A stretch of DNA of 64,000 bases, taken from Crambe crambe. Taxonomy: Eukaryota > Porifera > Demospongiae > Poecilosclerida > Crambeidae. Numbering within the stretch: position 1 is the first letter of the stretch; each line of letters begins with the position of its first letter. Made by a program: the position numbers and the translations under genes. Under the pieces are notes generated by a model. It saw only the letters and a program-made list of their open reading frames with translations, did not search any database and was not told the DNA's origin. The DNA lies in contig OZ004590.1 in the NCBI GenBank assembly GCA_963924555.1, forward strand, positions 930,001 to 994,000, given 5' to 3'. Positions 61,501 to 64,000 of this stretch are shown here, piece after piece.

Positions 61501-62024
61501 CCAGTCTCCTCTCCAACCAGAGTGCTCATCGGCTGAGTGGTGGAGGACTCAGCATCAAGGAAGAGTCTTCCTCAACTAACAGACACTCGGGCACGTTTGT
61601 GGATTTGAAATCACATGATGCTGATGGCAGTGCATCCAATAGGAGCAGCATCATCAGCACATCATCCACCAGCACTGTCGGGAGTTGGAATCCTCTCCCC
61701 CCAAACACTTCTCCCGGCAACCTAACCAATGGTCACTCTTCAAACAAGACACACAACTTATCTGTGGTACAACTGACCCCCAACTCTTCGCACCTTCCAC
61801 CACGCCCTCATAGTGCTTCTCCCCTCTCCCAGCGTAAGGAACCCCCACTACAAAAGACCTCCACACTCCCCCCATCACTAGCTAAAGGCAGTTCCTCTCC
61901 TGGTTCCCCACATTTTCCTAATATGTCAAATGCTCTCTCCATATCATCGTCATCCTCATCCAGTTTAAATTCACAAGAGTCCCTGGACAAAACATTAGTA
62001 CCTGTGTTTGACACTCCTGTGTAG
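46530..62024 (+). CDS. Sec14-spectrin-DH-PH Rho guanine nucleotide exchange factor (MCF2L/DBS- or Trio-like)
   Basis: Twenty exons, 1,313 codons: 46530-46598, 46941-47073, 48415-48486, 48916-49045, 50240-50339, 50648-50758, 51380-51496, 52982-53371, 54990-55112, 56285-56476, 57370-58003, 58079-58275, 58340-58407, 58831-59004, 59134-59293, 59461-59622, 59792-59869, 60428-60613, 60950-61115, 61345-62024. Sec14/CRAL-TRIO lies at about residues 68-250 (GGRDKRGGPILLL, LPVEFGGTL), spectrin-like helices at 250-560, a Gln/Glu-rich linker next, DH at 779-970 (IQTEETYIRDMEWV, SYLIKPFQRITKYK), PH at 975-1090 and a Ser/Pro-rich tail with a long Ser run. One DH-PH pair and no SH3 favours the MCF2/MCF2L group over Trio/Kalirin. 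It would activate Rho-family GTPases at membranes. An alternative start is the Met in exon 2 (MSGEDE). Confidence 0.85.
47633..48208. repeat. TIR element, TACTGTAAATCGGG family, 576 bp
   Basis: The left end TACTGTAAATCGGGAAATTT and right end AAATTTCCCGATTTATGGTA are inverted copies carrying terminal TA. Subterminal parts are also loosely palindromic and rich in CGAAAA/TTTTCG. Located in intron 2 of the exchange factor. No transposase is seen. Confidence 0.65.
48530..48870. repeat. Minisatellite, GTTGGTACCCAGTA core
   Basis: About nine irregular copies of 'ctgttggtacccagta' with 'ctgacccaatataatagt' variants, in intron 3 of the exchange factor. Confidence 0.85.
49060..49275. repeat. Mixed direct/inverted repeat of 'gacatgtcatatcccattcc'
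   Basis: The left part has 'gtgacatgtcat..cccattcc' twice. The right part has the reverse complement 'gggaatgggatatgaca' several times. It could form a long imperfect hairpin in intron 4 of the exchange factor. Confidence 0.6.
51222..51375. repeat. (CA)n and (TTTG)n microsatellites before exon 7
   Basis: CA-rich run at 51222-51280 and a TTTG run at 51331-51375. The latter forms the pyrimidine-rich side of the exon 7 acceptor (TTTGTGTAG at 51379), so its length could affect splicing. Confidence 0.9.
51819..52072. repeat. Minisatellite, 33-bp unit, about 8 copies
   Basis: Unit 'aaggctaatagcacacttgc' followed by 'aaaggacaccccct', with point differences. In intron 7 of the exchange factor. Confidence 0.9.
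53424..53576. repeat. Minisatellite, 17-18-bp unit, about 9 copies
   Basis: Unit 'tacatacagtgctggata' with small variants, starting 50 bp after exon 8 of the exchange factor. Confidence 0.9.
54139..54369 (-). CDS. Possible nested small secreted-protein gene (76 codons)
   Basis: Single open frame antisense within intron 8 of the exchange factor. It begins MLLVMIFIGLWAC, a good signal-peptide core, followed by a polar, basic segment (RNWSPADRSGPRDYP, KMARRLWRIS). The upstream side on the minus strand (plus 54370-54720) is the only CpG-containing stretch in this intron (gcgcgcaaagcgc, catttcgcgcgtgg), as a promoter would be. No family is recognised, no poly(A) signal was found just downstream, and more upstream exons cannot be excluded. 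It could be chance. Confidence 0.3.
   Translation of the reverse strand: MLLVMIFIGLWACNQIPLQRNWSPADRSGPRDYPMLLMSKMARRLWRISALLMQCTGIDNVGNINRGPIPLQNQLH
56567..56665. repeat. Short tandem repeat 'catgacatccatcttaattg'
   Basis: About four imperfect copies in intron 10 of the exchange factor. Confidence 0.7.
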
Positions 62025-64000
62025 TTAGGTAACACCTGAGCTCTACTTCACCAGCCGGTGTCAAGTTTAGGTCACTCACTCCCATACAGTTTGCAATTTT
62101 TCATCGTTAATAATTTTTGTACATACACTATTGCTCATGCGCAGTGCATAAAAGAGTACTTTAGCTTCTACATTTGTGAGTATGACGCTACTACATAATC
62201 TTCAACACAGTTGCGGTATAGTAAAATGTTATTAATGCCAGGATGCATTTGGAGCAGCTGGTGCTTGCTCTTAAGATTGTGTCGGATTAAGGTAACGGGG
62301 AGTATATAATTATTCTCACGACTGCTTCGTCCTGCCAGTATGTATTGATCTGCTATATCCATTGCGCATGCGCACTTCAAAAAAAATTAAGCTATACTTG
62401 CGATGACTAGCAAGAATCAACAATCATGTAGCTAACAGGCTGTGCAGTGGTGGAACATTATTAACGAACAAATAATGCTCTTTAGCAGTGCTGTTCATAT
62501 ATCTAGCTAGGATATTTCTCATGTGAGGATTGAACAGAGTCATGGTGCTGGCCTTATAATGGCCTAACCATATCAGTGAGGGCTGTTCTGTGTACATCAA
62601 CCCAAGTTCAGGGTGGTGGTGGGGTATGTCTGCATAATGTGGCCAGGAACAAGTTGGACAACTTGTCAGTGAGAGTGGCAGAGGAGGTGGCATTTTTATT
62701 AACATTCGAAGGAACGTCCAGAGTAATCCTATGATCCTTTTGCAGTACATTTTAGAAAACAGAGCATTTATTGGAAGTGGTCTCTCTGCTGAGGTGGAGG
62801 CTCATAACACTGACAACATGATACCGGTTGAGCACTCCACTTTTAGCTACTGGAAATGTGATAACTTTACAAAAGAGATTGCTACTAGTGGTGGTTTGCA
62901 AGCTCTCTGAGTCCACCGATAACACTATAAAGTTTCACACAGATGAGATGAACTTGATGAGCTGGAGTACAGAGTGCCAATCCCATGCTGAGTACTTGGA
63001 TACCGAATTATTCACGAATCTCCAATCAATAAAAGTTGATTGAATAAGGTAGCTGCTGTCTGCTCTTTCAAAAATGTTGGGAGTGATGTTCACAGCAGAT
63101 CCAGTACCAGCAGAGTTGTTGAACCATGTACAAGAGTTGATTGTTTGCAGTAAGGAAAGAATTCAGGGTTGAAGAGAAATAAGTCCCTCCACCTAACAAT
63201 GCCCAGACTCATATTTGAAGAAAATATTGCCCATCCCATGATAATGATATTGAAGCTACTTCTCTTCTTCCATGTCTAGTAGTTTGATCTTAGAGGCTTT
63301 GTTTCTGATCTTTAATGGCAGTGTTAGTGGTTTTCATGTCTCCACTAATGGGGCACACTTCTCCAGCAAGTATAGCAGTAGCTAATCAGCTAAGAGTTAT
63401 ACCAGGGAAGATAAAAATCAACCCACGGATACTAAACAAATAGCTTCTTTCCCCTCGATATAGTTGTTGATGACTCTTCATCCTGTGTGGCTAATCAAGT
63501 CAAAGGACTGCCTGGACATGATGATACTCTTCTTCAAACAGTTACTTCTCGGAGAATCTTTCTGTTGTTACAAGTGGAGTTAATGGACTGTCCTCCAGGG
63601 TTTATACTGATCAAAGATGAATGCTTATCTAATGCTTCAGGTGATTTTCATTCCGGATACAAAATGAAAGTCATTGGAATAGAAGAAGTCGAAATTGAAA
63701 AATCCATATATGATTTGATAGACAAATTGGGAATGAAAATGCACTTCTGTTGATCAGTAAGGAATCCAGAAGCTGGTTGGAATCCAATGGTCGAGTGTCC
63801 AAGGACTGCATCCCTTCCTCCATCTCTTCACCCTGAACAACAGCAGCTGCTGCCAGTCAGATATCACTATCAATCCCATGGATCAGAACGTTCTCCTGAG
63901 GAAGATTGGCAGCTCCTCCTTGCGAGTCTTGTGTCATGGGAACATGCGATATTGGTGGACTGGGTTCCAGAGGCTGATTGTGAACCTGATGTGATGCTGA
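62025..64000. other. 3' flank and unassigned sequence at right edge
   Basis: 3' UTR of the exchange factor, then about 1.9 kb without a gene I can support. A frame at 63487-63753 contains MDCPPGFILIKDEC, which resembles CPPGF-type extracellular segments seen in sponge predicted proteins. It has no clear start, splice context or neighbouring exons. The region may hold a decayed gene or an exon of a gene to the right. Confidence 0.35.

Noticed and set aside
62424-62750. Minus-strand 108-codon frame
   Set aside because: No recognisable domain, no splice context and composition like the surrounding non-coding DNA.

Overview
This window is eukaryotic and animal, most likely a demosponge. The genes are intron-rich with GT..AG introns, several of only 55-65 bp. 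The non-coding DNA is AT-rich and full of TAGCTAGC-type motifs, and TA-flanked inverted-repeat elements (MITEs) are scattered throughout. The protein set is metazoan: nucleolin, MOK kinase, NAA30, GDE1, a Sec14-spectrin-DH-PH exchange factor, Death domains and an Ig/FN3/Sushi receptor. I cannot name the species. All exon models were built by hand from splice signals, phase and protein family resemblance. They are internally phase-consistent unless noted.

Bases 1-18,600 are a young, rearranged receptor cluster. One intact gene (1528-8038, +) encodes signal peptide, Ig-like, FN3, two CCP/Sushi domains, a membrane segment and a short tail with an ITIM-like tyrosine. A second copy starts head-to-head with it, 71 bp away, and runs off the left edge. 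A spare terminal exon preceded by an 18-nt microexon (8951-9317), an inverted pseudogene (9515-11317) and three broken fragments (12588, 16318 and 16938) follow. They are embedded in segmental duplications and next to a perfect 217-bp-arm palindrome.

Bases 18,600-31,750 are a compact housekeeping block. It holds nucleolin (+, 13 exons), a convergent single-exon class IV-like sirtuin (-), and MOK kinase (+, 10 exons) divergent from the sirtuin across a 199-bp shared promoter.

Bases 31,750-35,130 are repeat-rich intergenic DNA. A TATA box then leads into a large gene (35,212-41,998, +) with an uncommon domain order: Kelch repeats, a Roc-like GTPase, a COR-like region and two Death domains. Its GTPase exon carries a one-base frame discontinuity.

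Bases 42,800-62,024 hold GDE1 (-), NAA30 (-) and, divergent from NAA30, a 20-exon Sec14-spectrin-DH-PH Rho exchange factor (+). Its introns carry minisatellites, a TIR element and a possible nested antisense secreted-peptide gene. The last 2 kb contain no gene I can support.

Functionally the window joins two probable recognition or signalling loci (the receptor cluster and the Kelch-Roc-COR-Death gene) to ordinary conserved genes. Nothing in the sequence shows that the two act together.
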